A stretch of DNA of 64,000 bases. Origin: Idiomarina loihiensis (lineage in GTDB: Bacteria; Pseudomonadota; Gammaproteobacteria; Enterobacterales; Alteromonadaceae). Under the pieces are notes generated by a model, which was not told where the DNA came from, did not search any database, and saw only the letters and a program-made list of their open reading frames with translations. This document shows positions 51,257 to 61,849 of the stretch, piece by piece (position 1 is the first letter of the stretch; every line of letters starts with the position of its first letter). The translations under genes and the position numbers were made by a program. Location of the stretch: positions 2,046,001 through 2,110,000 of the forward strand of contig NZ_CP074112.1 in NCBI RefSeq assembly GCF_024584785.1, read 5' to 3'.

Positions 51257-51298
51257 TTCAGTTAATACTGAATATAGGGATTAGTTTAAGCTTTTCAA
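51257..51298 (-). promoter_or_regulatory. hfq promoter with adjacent dyad
   Basis: TTGAAA (51293-51298), a 16-nt spacer and TATATT (51271-51276), a good σ70 match 135 nt before hfq. A perfect dyad TTCAGT-TAAT-ACTGAA (51257-51272) overlaps the -10 edge and the expected start site, so it could be an operator. The rest of the 51137-51337 gap is AT-rich without a gene. Confidence 0.6.
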
Positions 51299-51337
51299 GG
51301 AGCAATTGAACGATAGTTTGTTCGATTGCAGCTATCG

Positions 51338-52294
51338 CTAAAGCAACTCAGCGAATACTTCGCCTGGCTGATGCTGGCAGTAAGCAATCGCTTGGGCCGC
51401 TAAATCATCCGCATCCGTATCTAACCAATGCACCCCGGGCCATTTGCGCAGCCAAGTTAACTGCCGCTTGGCTAATTGCCGAGTGGCGGCGATGCCGCGC
51501 TCGACCATCTCGTCATAACTGCACTCGCCAGCTAAATACTGCCAAGCCTGACGATACCCCACACAGCGTAACGCGGGTAAATCCAGATGCAAATCGGACC
51601 GCTGTCTTAATTGTTCGACCTCGGCGAGAAAATCTTGTTCCAACATTTGTAAAAATCTTACCTTAATACGCTCGTGCAAGACGCTGCGATCATGGGGCGC
51701 CACGGCTAATTGCAGTACCGGATAGGGTAATGCTCCAGTACGCTGGGTGGTAAGTTCAGTAAGTGTTTGACCACTGCTTAAATAGACCTCCAGGGCCCTT
51801 ACTAAGCGCTGTGGATCATGCGGATGAATCCGTGCCGCACTCACCGGGTCTATCTGTTCTAGGCGCTGATGTAGAGCATGGGTACCTGCGCTAGCAACTT
51901 GTTCAAGTAGCTGCTGGCGAATGGCCGGGTCTGCTTCAGGTAAATCGGACATGCCTTCTAGCAAGGCTTTGAAATACAACATGGTACCGCCTACCAGCAA
52001 TGGAATCCGGCCACGCGCCAAAATGGCTTCTATTTCTTCGCGTGCATCGGCTGCAAATTGTGCCGCTGAATAGCTTTCGCTGGGGTCACAGATGTCAATC
52101 AACCGATGCGGTGCTTGTGCTTGTTCGGCAGCACTCGGCTTTGCAGTACCGATATCCATACCGCGATAGATCAGGGCAGAATCCACCGAGATAATATCGC
52201 AGGGTAACGCCTGTGTTAGCGCAATAGCTAAGCCCGTTTTGCCGGCTGCCGTGGGCCCGTAAAGGCAAATGACTTTATTGGTAAAAGTGGTCAT
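51338..52294 (-). CDS. miaA: tRNA dimethylallyltransferase
   Basis: Adds the isopentenyl group to A37 of tRNAs reading U-first codons, 318 aa. P-loop [11 protein letters not shown] near residue 13, [16 protein letters not shown] (substrate tRNA recognition) near 35, and [13 protein letters not shown]. The ATG at 52294 shares a base with the mutL stop (TGATG). Confidence 0.97.
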   Translation of the reverse strand: MTTFTNKVICLYGPTAAGKTGLAIALTQALPCDIISVDSALIYRGMDIGTAKPSAAEQAQAPHRLIDICDPSESYSAAQFAADAREEIEAILARGRIPLLVGGTMLYFKALLEGMSDLPEADPAIRQQLLEQVASAGTHALHQRLEQIDPVSAARIHPHDPQRLVRALEVYLSSGQTLTELTTQRTGALPYPVLQLAVAPHDRSVLHERIKVRFLQMLEQDFLAEVEQLRQRSDLHLDLPALRCVGYRQAWQYLAGECSYDEMVERGIAATRQLAKRQLTWLRKWPGVHWLDTDADDLAAQAIAYCQHQPGEVFAELL

Positions 52295-54093
52295 CAAGTT
52301 TCCTTAGCCGTGTCCGTACTGCTGACTTCAGGTGGCAGTGAAAGAGCATACAAATAGTCAGCAATCGGATCTTTTAGCCACTGCTGTAACCAGTGTTCAG
52401 CTTGGCTTAAATTGAACTGGGACAACACCTGGAACTGGGCCAGCCAACGGAATAACTGCGGGCTGTCCAACTGCTTAACCAGTTCCGCTAAGGTAACTGC
52501 GAGGTTGGTTTGCCGCAGCATGGATGGCACATCTAACAAGGTGACCCGATTGCGGCCAAACTCACAACGGACCCCTAAGCGCGCCAACTGTTCAGCGGGA
52601 ACAGCTCGTAATGCTGCGATTAAGGGCGCATCCTGTAATTGCAACGGTATCAACAGGGGTTGCCCAGCTAACCCTAATTGCCATTGTTGCTGCAATTGTT
52701 TGCTCAGCACATGCTGCTGTACTGCAGCTAAATCTAACAGCGCCAGCAGGTGCTGCTGCGAACCCAATTCAACCTGCTGCAATAAGGCAAAACGTTGCTG
52801 GATTACCGATAATAATTTAGGACCGGTGACAGCTGACTCAGGCTGACTGGGAGCAGCCACTTGCTGCAACTGAGCCAAACTTGGGTGGGCTTGAGCGCGC
52901 TGCGGAAACAGCTGACTATGGCGTGGTTGTAACTCTTGCACCTGCTGACTGAGCTGACTGCTGGCCGGCTGATAACCATGTTGTGGTGGCGCTGCCGCAA
53001 CCTTGCTGGCATCCGCTGCGCCGGCACCATGAGACGCTGCCGTAGCATCGCTGCGGGCGGTGCTTGGAGCTTGTTGCAAGGCACTGCGCACAGCTGCTAA
53101 CACAAAGTCATGAATCTGCCGCGCTTGATGAAAGCGCACTTCATGCTTGGCCGGATGCACATTCACATCCACGTCTTGGGGCGGTAATTCTAGATACAAC
53201 ACAAACGTGGGGACTCGATGTTGCCCCATGCTATCGCTACTGGGGTCCGCTAACCCGCTAGCTTCACCGTAAGCTTGTCGCACCGCATGCGCCAGCAAGC
53301 GATCTTTCATCATCCGACCGTTAACATAAAAGTACTGAATATCTGCCTGATGGCGACATTCTTCTGGCGCTGCGACCCAACCCCATAGGCGCACTGGACC
53401 ACTAGCATGTTCCACCGCTAAGGCTGGATCGGTAAATTGCCGACCACACACTTGGCTGATGCGTTGTAATGCATCTTGTTGCGCCGATACCGCAGGGTAG
53501 TTACGCACCGGTTTATCGTTATGGTTCAGGCTAAAACGCACACCAAAACGAGCCAGTGCAATACGCCGTACGACCTCGTCGATATGGGCAAATTCAGTTT
53601 TGTCAGTACGCAAAAATTTGCGCCGCGCCGGTGTGTTAAAAAACAAATCTTGCACATCAACGGTAGTCCCATCCGGGTGACTTGCTGGGGCGATTTCAGC
53701 CTGCATATCACGCCCTTCTACCCAAGCCTGCCAAGCCTCGGCTTGCTGCGCTGGCTTTGAGGTTAGGGTTAAACGTGATACTGAACTGATACTGGCTAAG
53801 GCTTCGCCTCTAAAGCCTAAGCTTTGAATCGCTTCGAGGTCGTTGAGACTGCTGATTTTACTGGTGGCATGTCGACTAAGGGCTAAACCTAATTCAGCTT
53901 TGACAATACCAGTACCATCGTCGCGAATACGAATACGCCGTCGACCACCTTGCTCAATATCAATGACAATATGGCTGGCACCTGCATCTAGACAGTTTTC
54001 TACCAGCTCTTTCACCACCGACGCGGGACGCTCGATCACCTCGCCGGCGGCAATTTGGTTGGCTAAACTGATCGGCAATAATTGAATCGGCAT
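52294..54093 (-). CDS. mutL: DNA mismatch repair protein MutL
   Basis: 599 aa. The N-terminal GHL ATPase has [17 protein letters not shown] and RGEALASI. A long Ala/Gln/Ser-rich linker (about 335-420) and a C-terminal dimerisation domain follow. The metal-binding DQHAxxE endonuclease motif is not seen (the segment reads [10 protein letters not shown]). It is therefore the E. coli kind that works with MutH and Dam rather than an endonuclease MutL. Confidence 0.97.
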   Translation of the reverse strand: MPIQLLPISLANQIAAGEVIERPASVVKELVENCLDAGASHIVIDIEQGGRRRIRIRDDGTGIVKAELGLALSRHATSKISSLNDLEAIQSLGFRGEALASISSVSRLTLTSKPAQQAEAWQAWVEGRDMQAEIAPASHPDGTTVDVQDLFFNTPARRKFLRTDKTEFAHIDEVVRRIALARFGVRFSLNHNDKPVRNYPAVSAQQDALQRISQVCGRQFTDPALAVEHASGPVRLWGWVAAPEECRHQADIQYFYVNGRMMKDRLLAHAVRQAYGEASGLADPSSDSMGQHRVPTFVLYLELPPQDVDVNVHPAKHEVRFHQARQIHDFVLAAVRSALQQAPSTARSDATAASHGAGAADASKVAAAPPQHGYQPASSQLSQQVQELQPRHSQLFPQRAQAHPSLAQLQQVAAPSQPESAVTGPKLLSVIQQRFALLQQVELGSQQHLLALLDLAAVQQHVLSKQLQQQWQLGLAGQPLLIPLQLQDAPLIAALRAVPAEQLARLGVRCEFGRNRVTLLDVPSMLRQTNLAVTLAELVKQLDSPQLFRWLAQFQVLSQFNLSQAEHWLQQWLKDPIADYLYALSLPPEVSSTDTAKET

Positions 54094-54137
54094 AACTAGC
54101 GTGCTCGTAGCTGATGAGTGCGAAATAAATCAGGGTG

Positions 54138-55454
54138 TTATGGGATGTCTAGCACTTGCCCAACTTGCAGTACATTACTGGTTAGGTTGTTCCGTGTTTT
54201 CAATGCTTTGACGGTTGTATTGTAACGCTGTGCAATTACCGATAACGACTCACCAGATTTTACCACATGTTGCGCCGCACGGCTTGACACAAACGACGAG
54301 CCATCGGGCGGACGCCGAGTAAAGTAATCGCGCACCCCTTGATAAATGGCGCGCGCCATCCGTTGTTGATAGGCGTTGCTTAACAGTTGCTGTTCTTCTT
54401 GTGGATTTGAGATAAAACCGGTTTCCACCAAAATGGAAGGTTTGCCTGACGTAAGCACGGCAAAACTGGCATGTTGCGGTTTGTCTTTGTGCATAATGGC
54501 AATGCCATCCATATGCTTGATGACATCTTCGGCTACTTCAAAACCGGCACTCATGGCATGGCCCATGGTCATATCAATGAGAGCTTTGTTTAAGTAACCG
54601 TGGGTATCGTCAGACTCTACCCGCAAATCGATGCCTCCAAGCACATCAGACAGCCGCTCTTTATCCTCTAACATACGACCCATTTCAGTGGTGGCGCGAC
54701 GTGAGGACAGCACCCACACCGACCCACCACGGGGTTTCGGTGAGGTAAAAGCATCCGCATGAATGGATACCAGCAAATCGGCCTCAATTTCTTGGGCTTT
54801 GCGGGCGCGCGCTTTGAGACCCACGTAATAGTCACCACTGCGAATCAAGTAGGCCTGCATAGCTGGATCTTGGTTGATCATATCCGCTAGCGCTTTCGAT
54901 ATTTTCAACACAATATCTTTTTCGTAGGCTCCCGATGGCCCAATCGAACCGGGATCATCGCCACCATGACCCGCATCGATGGCGATGGTCACTTTTCTTT
55001 CTTGCAATTCATCGGCACGTAACGGGGTATTTTTACGTTCAATCGATCGCCCTTTTAAATCGATTACTAAGCGCTCGCCATATTGCTCGTTGGCCCGCAC
55101 CGGAAAAATCTCAAATTCAATCTTGTCGTTGAGCTCAATCACAACACGAGTGGATTGCTTGTTCTTGGGGGTACTGGTACGAATTTTCTTAATCAATAGT
55201 GAGTTATTTTCCACTTTGGCTAAGTCAACCTTGAGAGCGGTTTGGTTAAAATCAATCACCAGCCGATAGGGTGTTTGTTGATACAAGGTAAAATAACTAA
55301 AATCAGGAGTTGCAGACAGATCAAAAACGACCCGCGTATTATCAGGCGCAGGCCACATTCGTACATTGTTGATGCTGTTAACTTGCACCGAGAAACTGGT
55401 GGTACTGAACAGCAGCAAACTGCAACTAATAAAAACGCGTATCCAATAGGGCAT
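54138..55454 (-). CDS. amiB: N-acetylmuramoyl-L-alanine amidase AmiB-like
   Basis: Periplasmic amidase that splits septal peptidoglycan, 438 aa. A signal peptide (about 1-23) is followed by an AMIN domain (about 25-130) for localisation. The zinc amidase_3 domain carries IDAGHGGDDPG, SIHADAF and ILVETGFISNP. A single C-terminal LysM domain (HVVKSGESLSVIAQRY) completes it. Overlaps tsaE by one base (TAATG). Confidence 0.96.
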   Translation of the reverse strand: MPYWIRVFISCSLLLFSTTSFSVQVNSINNVRMWPAPDNTRVVFDLSATPDFSYFTLYQQTPYRLVIDFNQTALKVDLAKVENNSLLIKKIRTSTPKNKQSTRVVIELNDKIEFEIFPVRANEQYGERLVIDLKGRSIERKNTPLRADELQERKVTIAIDAGHGGDDPGSIGPSGAYEKDIVLKISKALADMINQDPAMQAYLIRSGDYYVGLKARARKAQEIEADLLVSIHADAFTSPKPRGGSVWVLSSRRATTEMGRMLEDKERLSDVLGGIDLRVESDDTHGYLNKALIDMTMGHAMSAGFEVAEDVIKHMDGIAIMHKDKPQHASFAVLTSGKPSILVETGFISNPQEEQQLLSNAYQQRMARAIYQGVRDYFTRRPPDGSSFVSSRAAQHVVKSGESLSVIAQRYNTTVKALKTRNNLTSNVLQVGQVLDIP

Positions 55455-55939
55455 TAAAGTGTTTCGAGAACCGCTCGACCTCGTGTTGTTAGCGCATGTA
55501 TCGTCATAGTTCGACCCGGTTGGGCATAGTCTATGGTTATCGTTATATCAGCTTCGGGTAAGTACCCTGTCCCTCGCTGCGGCCATTCGGCTAAAATAAT
55601 CTGATGATCTCCAAGGTAATCGCGGATGCCCATGAATTCAAGTTCTTCTGGATCAGCAAGCCGATACAAATCAAAGTGATGAATGGTCCAAGGACTCAAC
55701 TCATAGGTCTCTACCAAGGTGTAAGTAGGGCTTTTTACCGCACCTTGGTGGCCCAAGGTCTGGATAAAGCCCCGGCTAAAAGTGGTTTTACCTGCACCTA
55801 GATCACCGTACAAATAACAAGTAAAGGCAGTTGCAGCAGGCCCCGCCTGTTGTAATAGCTTAGTGGTGTTACGAGCTAATTGTTGCGCTATTTGCAGCAG
55901 CTCTGCTTCGGTGGCTGCGCTACGAATAATGGTTGTCAT
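55454..55939 (-). CDS. tsaE: tRNA threonylcarbamoyladenosine biosynthesis ATPase TsaE
   Basis: 161 aa. P-loop [13 protein letters not shown] near residue 45, then SPTYTLVE and HHFDLYRL. Works with TsaB/TsaD in t6A37 synthesis. The ATG at 55939 shares a base with the nnr stop (TGATG); an upstream TTG is less likely. Confidence 0.97.
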   Translation of the reverse strand: MTTIIRSAATEAELLQIAQQLARNTTKLLQQAGPAATAFTCYLYGDLGAGKTTFSRGFIQTLGHQGAVKSPTYTLVETYELSPWTIHHFDLYRLADPEELEFMGIRDYLGDHQIILAEWPQRGTGYLPEADITITIDYAQPGRTMTIHALTTRGRAVLETL

Positions 55940-57498
55940 CAAGGGTTCACCAAGGCTCTGAGTTCATTCACAATATCGCTTGCTATAGTACCACGTTCTC
56001 CGGCTTGCGCAGCATTTTCGCCAGCTACGGCATGCACCCAAACTGCGGTTGCTACTAGCTCGTGCAAGGCTGCAGCTGAAGGTTGCCGATGCTGCGCTAG
56101 CAAGGCCCCTAGAAGGCCACTGAGCACATCGCCCGAGCCGGCTGTCGCTAAGGCCGGGCTACCACGATTACACACTAAGATGCGCTCGATTTGGTGTGCT
56201 GGCCCTGCGATTAAAGTTCCTGCTCCTTTGAGTAGCACCTCGGCATTAAAGTTCGAGACTAATTGCGTTAACGCTTCGTATCGATCCGCTTCCACCACGG
56301 CCGTCATATTCTCATCCGCAAACCGAGTGCTCATCACAGACCGTAACAAGCGACCCGCCTCTGCGGGATGCGGAGTTAATACCCACTGCCGTAAGTTGGG
56401 TGACGGCTCGCCCTGCGGCAACTGTGCTAGTAAATTGAGGGCATCGGCATCGGCAACCACCGGCGGTAGCGGCCCTGTAAGCTTCAAGTGCCAATCTAAC
56501 AACTGCTGTAGCTGCTGTTGCGCCCAAGCATCGCGGCCTAATCCCGGCCCGATAACAATAGCACCTGCTTGTTCAAGCCAAGGGATAAGGCCCTTTTCAT
56601 CGGTGCCATGCACCATAAGTTCGGGCTGCGCTTGCGCAATAATAGCTAGTGTGTGCGGATGCGTAACCAGAGTGACCTTACCCGCACCACCGCGTAATGC
56701 TGCTCGCCCAGCCAAAATAGCCGCGCCACTCATACCAGGCCCGCCAGCAATCAAAACAAGATGACCATGGTCACCTTTGTGTGAGCTTGGTTTGCGTTTC
56801 GCTAACCAGCGCTGCGCTAGCTCTGGTTGCACCAGCTCAGCCATGGCCGGCTGTTGGCTAAAAGCTGCGCCGATGCCCAATTCGGCCAAGCTCAGCTGCC
56901 CCACGTAATCTTTGGCCTTACCGGTTACTAGTCCTGCTTTTATCGCTACCATAGTCACGGTGTGTGCTGCGGTTACCGCAATGGGTTGCGGTTGTCCGGT
57001 ATCACTGTTTAATCCGGTTGGCACGTCCACACTCAACACCCAAGCGGTGTTCGCTGCGGCATTGATAGCCTGCACCGCAGCTAGGTAAAAATCAGCCAGA
57101 GGCCGGGTAAGTCCACTGCCAAGCACAGCATCAACAAGGATCTGATAGCCGTGCAAGCTATCGATGCTACTCTGCCAGCGACCACCCTCCGCCTGCCACG
57201 CCGCCTGTGCTTGTTGTGCTAGCTTGGTAGTTGGGGGCACCGCATAAACCGTCACCTGATAGCCCGCGGCTTGAGCCAGTCGTGCCAGCACCCAACCATC
57301 GCCACCGTTATTGCCGGGGCCACAAACAATAGCCACCCTAGCTGGTGCGGCGTAGTGATCCTGGATGGCCTGCAGACATGCTTGGGCAGCCGCTTGCATC
57401 AGTTGCGCCATACTCAAGCCAACCGCTACGGCAGCTGCTTGCTCACCACTACGAACCTGTTCGGTGCGATATATCAAGTGCGATAATTGTGCCACCAT
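55939..57498 (-). CDS. nnr: Bifunctional NAD(P)H-hydrate repair enzyme (epimerase + dehydratase)
   Basis: 519 aa. The N-terminal YjeF_N epimerase (NnrE, about 1-215) has [16 protein letters not shown] and [13 protein letters not shown]. The C-terminal ADP/ATP-dependent dehydratase (NnrD, about 225-515) has [20 protein letters not shown] and [17 protein letters not shown]. Together they return damaged NAD(P)HX to NAD(P)H. The ATG at 57498 has AGGGAGA upstream; the longer reading is unlikely. Confidence 0.96.
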   Translation of the reverse strand: MVAQLSHLIYRTEQVRSGEQAAAVAVGLSMAQLMQAAAQACLQAIQDHYAAPARVAIVCGPGNNGGDGWVLARLAQAAGYQVTVYAVPPTTKLAQQAQAAWQAEGGRWQSSIDSLHGYQILVDAVLGSGLTRPLADFYLAAVQAINAAANTAWVLSVDVPTGLNSDTGQPQPIAVTAAHTVTMVAIKAGLVTGKAKDYVGQLSLAELGIGAAFSQQPAMAELVQPELAQRWLAKRKPSSHKGDHGHLVLIAGGPGMSGAAILAGRAALRGGAGKVTLVTHPHTLAIIAQAQPELMVHGTDEKGLIPWLEQAGAIVIGPGLGRDAWAQQQLQQLLDWHLKLTGPLPPVVADADALNLLAQLPQGEPSPNLRQWVLTPHPAEAGRLLRSVMSTRFADENMTAVVEADRYEALTQLVSNFNAEVLLKGAGTLIAGPAHQIERILVCNRGSPALATAGSGDVLSGLLGALLAQHRQPSAAALHELVATAVWVHAVAGENAAQAGERGTIASDIVNELRALVNP

Positions 57499-57586
57499 GA
57501 GTCTCCCTATCGTGCGTTTTTGCCCGGATTTTGCTATGTTAGCCAACATCAACCGCGGGCATACCTACAAGAGTACGACACCATTC

Positions 57587-58702
57587 ATGGATTATCATCA
57601 ACTAGCTGCAGATATCAAACAATGGGGCCGCGACTTGGGCTTTCAGAAGGTCGGTATTACCGACGTTGACCTGAGTACTGAGCAGCAGCACTTAGAACGT
57701 TGGCTGGCAGCGGGTATGCATGGTGATATGGAATGGATGGCGCGACATGCGGAGTTACGCACCCGGCCCGATCAACTGCATCCCGGTGCAGTGCGTGCGA
57801 TTTCGGTGCGGATGAATTATTTACCGGCTGAAGCTGGCTTTGCTAAAACCCTGAAAAATCCTCGTTTAGGCTACATTAGTCGCTATGCGCTTGGGCGCGA
57901 CTATCATAAATTAATGCGAAAACGCCTGAAACAACTAGGTGATAAGATACAAGCTGCATGTGCTGAGCTAGATTTTCGCCCCTTTGTGGATTCAGCTCCG
58001 ATCATGGAGAAGCCACTAGCTATCAAAGCAGGTTTAGGTTGGCGTGGTAAACATACCTTAGTGCTTGATGAAGCCCATGGCTCTTGGTTTTTCTTGGGTG
58101 AACTGCTGGTAAATCTACCTCTACCGATGGATTCACCCGTAGCCGAAAAATGTGGTAACTGCAGTGCCTGTATGACCATTTGCCCTACCCAGGCCATCGT
58201 CGAACCCTACGTGTTAGATGCGCGCCGCTGTATTTCTTATTTAACCATTGAGCTCAAGCAAAGTATTCCAGAAGAGTTTCGACCGCTGATTGGCAATCGC
58301 ATCTACGGTTGTGACGACTGCCAATTGATTTGTCCCTGGAATCGCTACGCCCATCTAACCGATGAAGCCGATTTTTCTCCGCGCCAGCACTTGCATGCTC
58401 CTGAACTACTGCAATTGTGGGCTTGGGATGAGGACACTTTTTTGCGACAAACTGAAGGTTCGCCGATTCGGCGGATTGGCCATGAATGTTGGCAGCGGAA
58501 TATTGCGGTGGCCTTAGGCAATGCGCCAGCCGATGCTGCTATTATCGAGGCCTTGCAGCAGCGTCGAGATAGCGCTAGCGTTATGGTTCAAGAGCATATT
58601 GATTGGGCCTTAGCGCGGCAACAAGCAGGTTTAGGCAAAGTTGAAAAGCAAGTGCTAAGGCTGGTACGTGCGGTAGAAAAAGGCATGCCGCGAGATGCTT
58701 AA
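57587..58702 (+). CDS. queG: Epoxyqueuosine reductase
   Basis: Cobalamin and iron-sulfur enzyme for the last step of queuosine tRNA modification, 371 aa. The two [4Fe-4S] ligand sets are CGNCSACMTICP with CISYLTIE, and CDDCQLICPWN. It has a C-terminal HEAT-like extension. The ATG at 57587 (MDYHQLAADIKQW) is preferred; the open frame extends upstream through the start of nnr without coding meaning. Divergent from nnr. Confidence 0.96.
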   Translation: MDYHQLAADIKQWGRDLGFQKVGITDVDLSTEQQHLERWLAAGMHGDMEWMARHAELRTRPDQLHPGAVRAISVRMNYLPAEAGFAKTLKNPRLGYISRYALGRDYHKLMRKRLKQLGDKIQAACAELDFRPFVDSAPIMEKPLAIKAGLGWRGKHTLVLDEAHGSWFFLGELLVNLPLPMDSPVAEKCGNCSACMTICPTQAIVEPYVLDARRCISYLTIELKQSIPEEFRPLIGNRIYGCDDCQLICPWNRYAHLTDEADFSPRQHLHAPELLQLWAWDEDTFLRQTEGSPIRRIGHECWQRNIAVALGNAPADAAIIEALQQRRDSASVMVQEHIDWALARQQAGLGKVEKQVLRLVRAVEKGMPRDA

Positions 58703-58717
58703 GGCCCAGCGCTGGAG

Positions 58718-59479
58718 CTATTCAACTTCGGTTAGTACCACGTTAACTCGACGGTTTTCGCTGCGTCCAGCTGCGGTAGTATTAGTCTGCAGCGGCGCAC
58801 TATCTGCATAACCGACAGCTCGCATCCGCTCTGGAGCTATGCCTTGCTCTGCTAAAAAGCGTACCACCACACTAGCCCGCGCGGCAGATAACTCCCAGTT
58901 GCTAGGAAACCGCTGATTACTGATCGGGATGTTATCCGTATGCCCTTCAACGCTGATAAATAGCTGATTTTTCTTCAACACCTCAGTTAGGGTTTGCATC
59001 ACCTGGGCGGCCTGCTGATTAAATTCAGCTTCGCCGCTGTTAAATAAAATCTTGTCTTTAAGCTTAATATTAACTTTACCGGGCGAGGTGCTTACTTCTA
59101 CTCCATCGGCTAAACCACTACTGGCAAACTGCGCCTGCAATTCGCTTTCAGTTAGTGCTAAGCCTGCTGACTGCCCTGCTGCGGCTTGCAATACTTGCTC
59201 AGATGGGCTCGGCGAGCCAGACAAGTCAGCATTGGCAAGCAAAATAACAAACAACACCAGCAGCAGGGTCAACAAATCCATATAGGTGGTTACCCAACTG
59301 TCTTCCTCATCAACGGGCTGGTCATGCAGTGCCGCCACTCCATGCCCGAATAAACGTGCTGAAGCACCGCGATGCTCACGATGAGGTTCGCGATGTAAGT
59401 TGGCGGCTGCGTCCGAAGCTTTGGCTTGGGGGCCGCCGCTACGTTCCATCAGCTCATGTAAAGTAGGTTCGTTGCTCAT
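58718..59479 (-). CDS. MotB-like stator protein with OmpA domain
   Basis: 253 aa. Long cytoplasmic N-terminus (about 60 aa, His/Ala-rich), then one membrane helix WVTTYMDLLTLLLVLFVILL with the Asp that carries the ion in MotB/PomB. A short plug-like linker and a C-terminal OmpA-like peptidoglycan-binding domain follow (GHTDNIPISNQRFPSNWELS, SENRRV). Coupled to the MotA-like gene by ATGA. Either a flagellar stator outside the flagellar cluster or a second stator of the MotCD/Laf type; the coupling ion cannot be told from sequence. Confidence 0.85.
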   Translation of the reverse strand: MSNEPTLHELMERSGGPQAKASDAAANLHREPHREHRGASARLFGHGVAALHDQPVDEEDSWVTTYMDLLTLLLVLFVILLANADLSGSPSPSEQVLQAAAGQSAGLALTESELQAQFASSGLADGVEVSTSPGKVNIKLKDKILFNSGEAEFNQQAAQVMQTLTEVLKKNQLFISVEGHTDNIPISNQRFPSNWELSAARASVVVRFLAEQGIAPERMRAVGYADSAPLQTNTTAAGRSENRRVNVVLTEVE

Positions 59480-60318
59480 AGCCGCTCAGATCTACCCTTG
59501 CCTAAACCTTCATGGAGCCCATTTTTCGCGGCAATATCGTTAGCCTCGTTGATATCCAGCTCATCTTCTACATGGGCGAAGAAGGTAGCTAAATATTCGC
59601 GAATGTAGGCTGGGCTGCGACCACGAGCAATCAGCAAGATGCCTTCTAAGATCATATTCATGAGCTGCACGCGACTCTCGGTGCGACGCTCAAATTTAAT
59701 CGCAATCGGCTTGAACAACATGTTCGCCAAAACCACCCCGTACAGCGTCGTTAATAACGCAAAGGCCATGTCTACGCCAATCTCGCTCATGCTGCTCTGG
59801 CCCATGCCATGCAACATGTTAACCAAGCCAACCAAGGTACCCAACATACCAAACGCGGGGGCAAAAGTGGCCATAGTGCGATACACCTGAGCTTCGGCGC
59901 GTTCTTTTAGTTTGGTCCGCAGAATTCGCCACTCTAATAACTCAGCGATATCCTCGGTCGGCGTGCGATCGATGAGTAACTGTAAACCGGTTTTTAAAAA
60001 CGGGTTTTGTACCTGGTTTAATTGATCTTCAGCATTGGCAATGCGTCCCTGCACTAACTGTCGTGCCACCTCAACCAATTCGCGCTGGTCATCTTCGGCG
60101 TACATTTTTTCGTTACGTAGCACAATCCACAGAATCTTGAACACCCGCACCACATCACGCAATGGGTATGCCAACAAGGTGGCCGCAAAGGTACCGCCTA
60201 GTACTATGGCTAAGCCTGGTAGATTGATAAAGGACCAAGCATCGGCTGCGGTTAACATCACCGATAGCACCACGATAGCAATACCCGAAAGCATGCCAAT
60301 AAGAGTTGATAAATTCAT
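59476..60318 (-). CDS. MotA-like stator protein
   Basis: 280 aa with four membrane segments (about 2-22, 28-49, 155-178, 187-210). APAFGMLGTLVGLVNML contains the conserved proline at the start of the third helix, and TLYGVVLANMLFKPIA fits helix 4. The large cytoplasmic loop (about 55-150) is where MotA contacts the rotor. Partner of the MotB-like protein downstream. Confidence 0.88.
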   Translation of the reverse strand: MNLSTLIGMLSGIAIVVLSVMLTAADAWSFINLPGLAIVLGGTFAATLLAYPLRDVVRVFKILWIVLRNEKMYAEDDQRELVEVARQLVQGRIANAEDQLNQVQNPFLKTGLQLLIDRTPTEDIAELLEWRILRTKLKERAEAQVYRTMATFAPAFGMLGTLVGLVNMLHGMGQSSMSEIGVDMAFALLTTLYGVVLANMLFKPIAIKFERRTESRVQLMNMILEGILLIARGRSPAYIREYLATFFAHVEDELDINEANDIAAKNGLHEGLGKGRSERL

Positions 60319-60343
60319 ACGGCTCAGTAGTTAGTCACAGATG

Positions 60344-60904
60344 TTAGGTATTATCGGCAGGAGGCTCGCCAGCTTTAATTTTATGCAGCAAACGCTCAAA
60401 AAATGCGGCACCTTTACGCCGCGCGAAAGCGATATTGCGCTCTGGGATCAACTCGGGTTGATCAAAGTTATCCAGTGCCTCGGCCAGCTCGTCTTCACGC
60501 AAAATATGAAAGATAGGATAAGGTGCACGGTTGGTGTAATTGGCAGGGTCGTCTTCAGGCTCACCGGCGAAGCAGTAGGCCGGATGAAAGCTAGCCAACT
60601 GAAACACCCCTTCGTAGCCTTCTAATCGCAATAACTGATTAGCTAAGTCTAAGGTATCTAGATAATCGCTAAAATCGGCTAAAGCATCGGGCACTATCAC
60701 CAGCGCTGTGGCCACTTCAGGATGCTCATCTAAAAACTTACACTCAGCCACCACGGTCGCCAAGATATCCTCGACCGCAGTAGCTTTGCACACCTGATAG
60801 TTAATGCGTTGAGCTTCAATTTCTTGCCGGGCAAACGGGCAAATGTTGTACTTTACAATCACTTGCCACAACCAGCGTTGGGTAACCTCAACCACCTGCT
60901 GCAT
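60344..60904 (-). CDS. DUF1415 family protein
   Basis: 186 aa soluble protein of unknown function. The N-terminus has VVEVTQRWLWQVIVKYNICP followed by FARQEI, characteristic of DUF1415. LASFHPAYCFAGEPEDDPANY and the C-terminal INFARR-like NIAFARRKG are further family landmarks. One Cys near the N-terminus and one in the middle might bind a metal, but this is not known. It lies 10 nt after the M14 peptidase gene and 25 nt before the MotA-like gene. Confidence 0.85.
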   Translation of the reverse strand: MQQVVEVTQRWLWQVIVKYNICPFARQEIEAQRINYQVCKATAVEDILATVVAECKFLDEHPEVATALVIVPDALADFSDYLDTLDLANQLLRLEGYEGVFQLASFHPAYCFAGEPEDDPANYTNRAPYPIFHILREDELAEALDNFDQPELIPERNIAFARRKGAAFFERLLHKIKAGEPPADNT

Positions 60905-60914
60905 GTTTCACCCT

Positions 60915-61832
60915 CTAGGCTTGGTCACGCAAATAGTCCAAGCCACCTACGATCGCAGCCACTTGAGCTAAGATGCATTGCTCAGGGGTGGCATTAGCGC
61001 TATCAGGATAAACCTCGGTAGTGGTTACATAAGGTGCATCGGTTAAGCCCATACACAATCCGAGTTCGCGGCCAGCGTAATGAATCACGCCTTCTTGCTG
61101 TAATTCAGCCCCAATGATTTTACCTTCGTCGTCCGCTGGGGCGATATGAGTTACTTTGCGCACGGAGTCGATAATGGCACGCTGAAACTCTGGCGTCGGA
61201 ATTTCTGAGTTACCCACCGTATAAAAACCATCCGGAATGTTCCAGTTGGTATTAACAGTGCCATCAAGAGCGGCTTTCGCCGGACGAAATTCGCTATTGT
61301 CGGTATCAGTTGTTTCGTGCAGATCAAAATGAGCTAAAAATTGCCATTGCTGTTGGCCTAGATAATCCATGATGTTGGCACATTCAGCCGCAGGGCTAGG
61401 TGCTTTAAAGGACCGGTTAGGGTCTATCGCATGGGGGTTCCAACGATTGATGGTTTCGTAACCCCACGGGCTTAGACAAGGTGCGACGACCAGATTAAAC
61501 CACTGACTGTAATGCTCAGCATGGGTTTCTAAAAACCGCAAAGCGCCGTGTACACCACTGGTCTCATAGCCATGCACCCCGCCCGTAATTAGTACGGTAG
61601 GCTTGTCTGACTGCCAATGGCGGGTCTTTACTACAAACAACGGGTAGTTATTCGCTGGATATTCAAGCAGGCCATATTGCTCTACATCAAAACCTTCATG
61701 CAAAGCGTTGATGGCGGGTACCACGTCCTCAAAATAAGAACGCTTGAGCTGCTGGGCTTGTTGCCATTCGAGTTTTTCTGCGGGCCCCCAAGGCTGGCCC
61801 GGAGTACCAATTGGATATTGACGTTCAACCAT
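60915..61832 (-). CDS. M14-family zinc carboxypeptidase-like protein
   Basis: 305 aa, no signal peptide. Zinc-ligand pattern GGVHGYETSG (His and Glu, about 86) and HFDLHETTD (His, about 169), with DPNRSF as the Asn-Arg substrate-binding pair and TTTEVYPD holding the likely general-base Glu near residue 268. This is the layout of M14 metallocarboxypeptidases. The cytoplasmic location suggests peptide or N-acyl amino acid turnover; the substrate is unknown. Confidence 0.85.
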   Translation of the reverse strand: MVERQYPIGTPGQPWGPAEKLEWQQAQQLKRSYFEDVVPAINALHEGFDVEQYGLLEYPANNYPLFVVKTRHWQSDKPTVLITGGVHGYETSGVHGALRFLETHAEHYSQWFNLVVAPCLSPWGYETINRWNPHAIDPNRSFKAPSPAAECANIMDYLGQQQWQFLAHFDLHETTDTDNSEFRPAKAALDGTVNTNWNIPDGFYTVGNSEIPTPEFQRAIIDSVRKVTHIAPADDEGKIIGAELQQEGVIHYAGRELGLCMGLTDAPYVTTTEVYPDSANATPEQCILAQVAAIVGGLDYLRDQA

Positions 61833-61849
61833 AATTTACCTCGTGTTCG

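Noticed and set aside
55880..56764. Plus-strand open frame of 294 codons, very Cys/Ser/Ala-rich
   Set aside because: Shadow of nnr; composition is typical of a reversed GC-rich coding strand and no motif is present.
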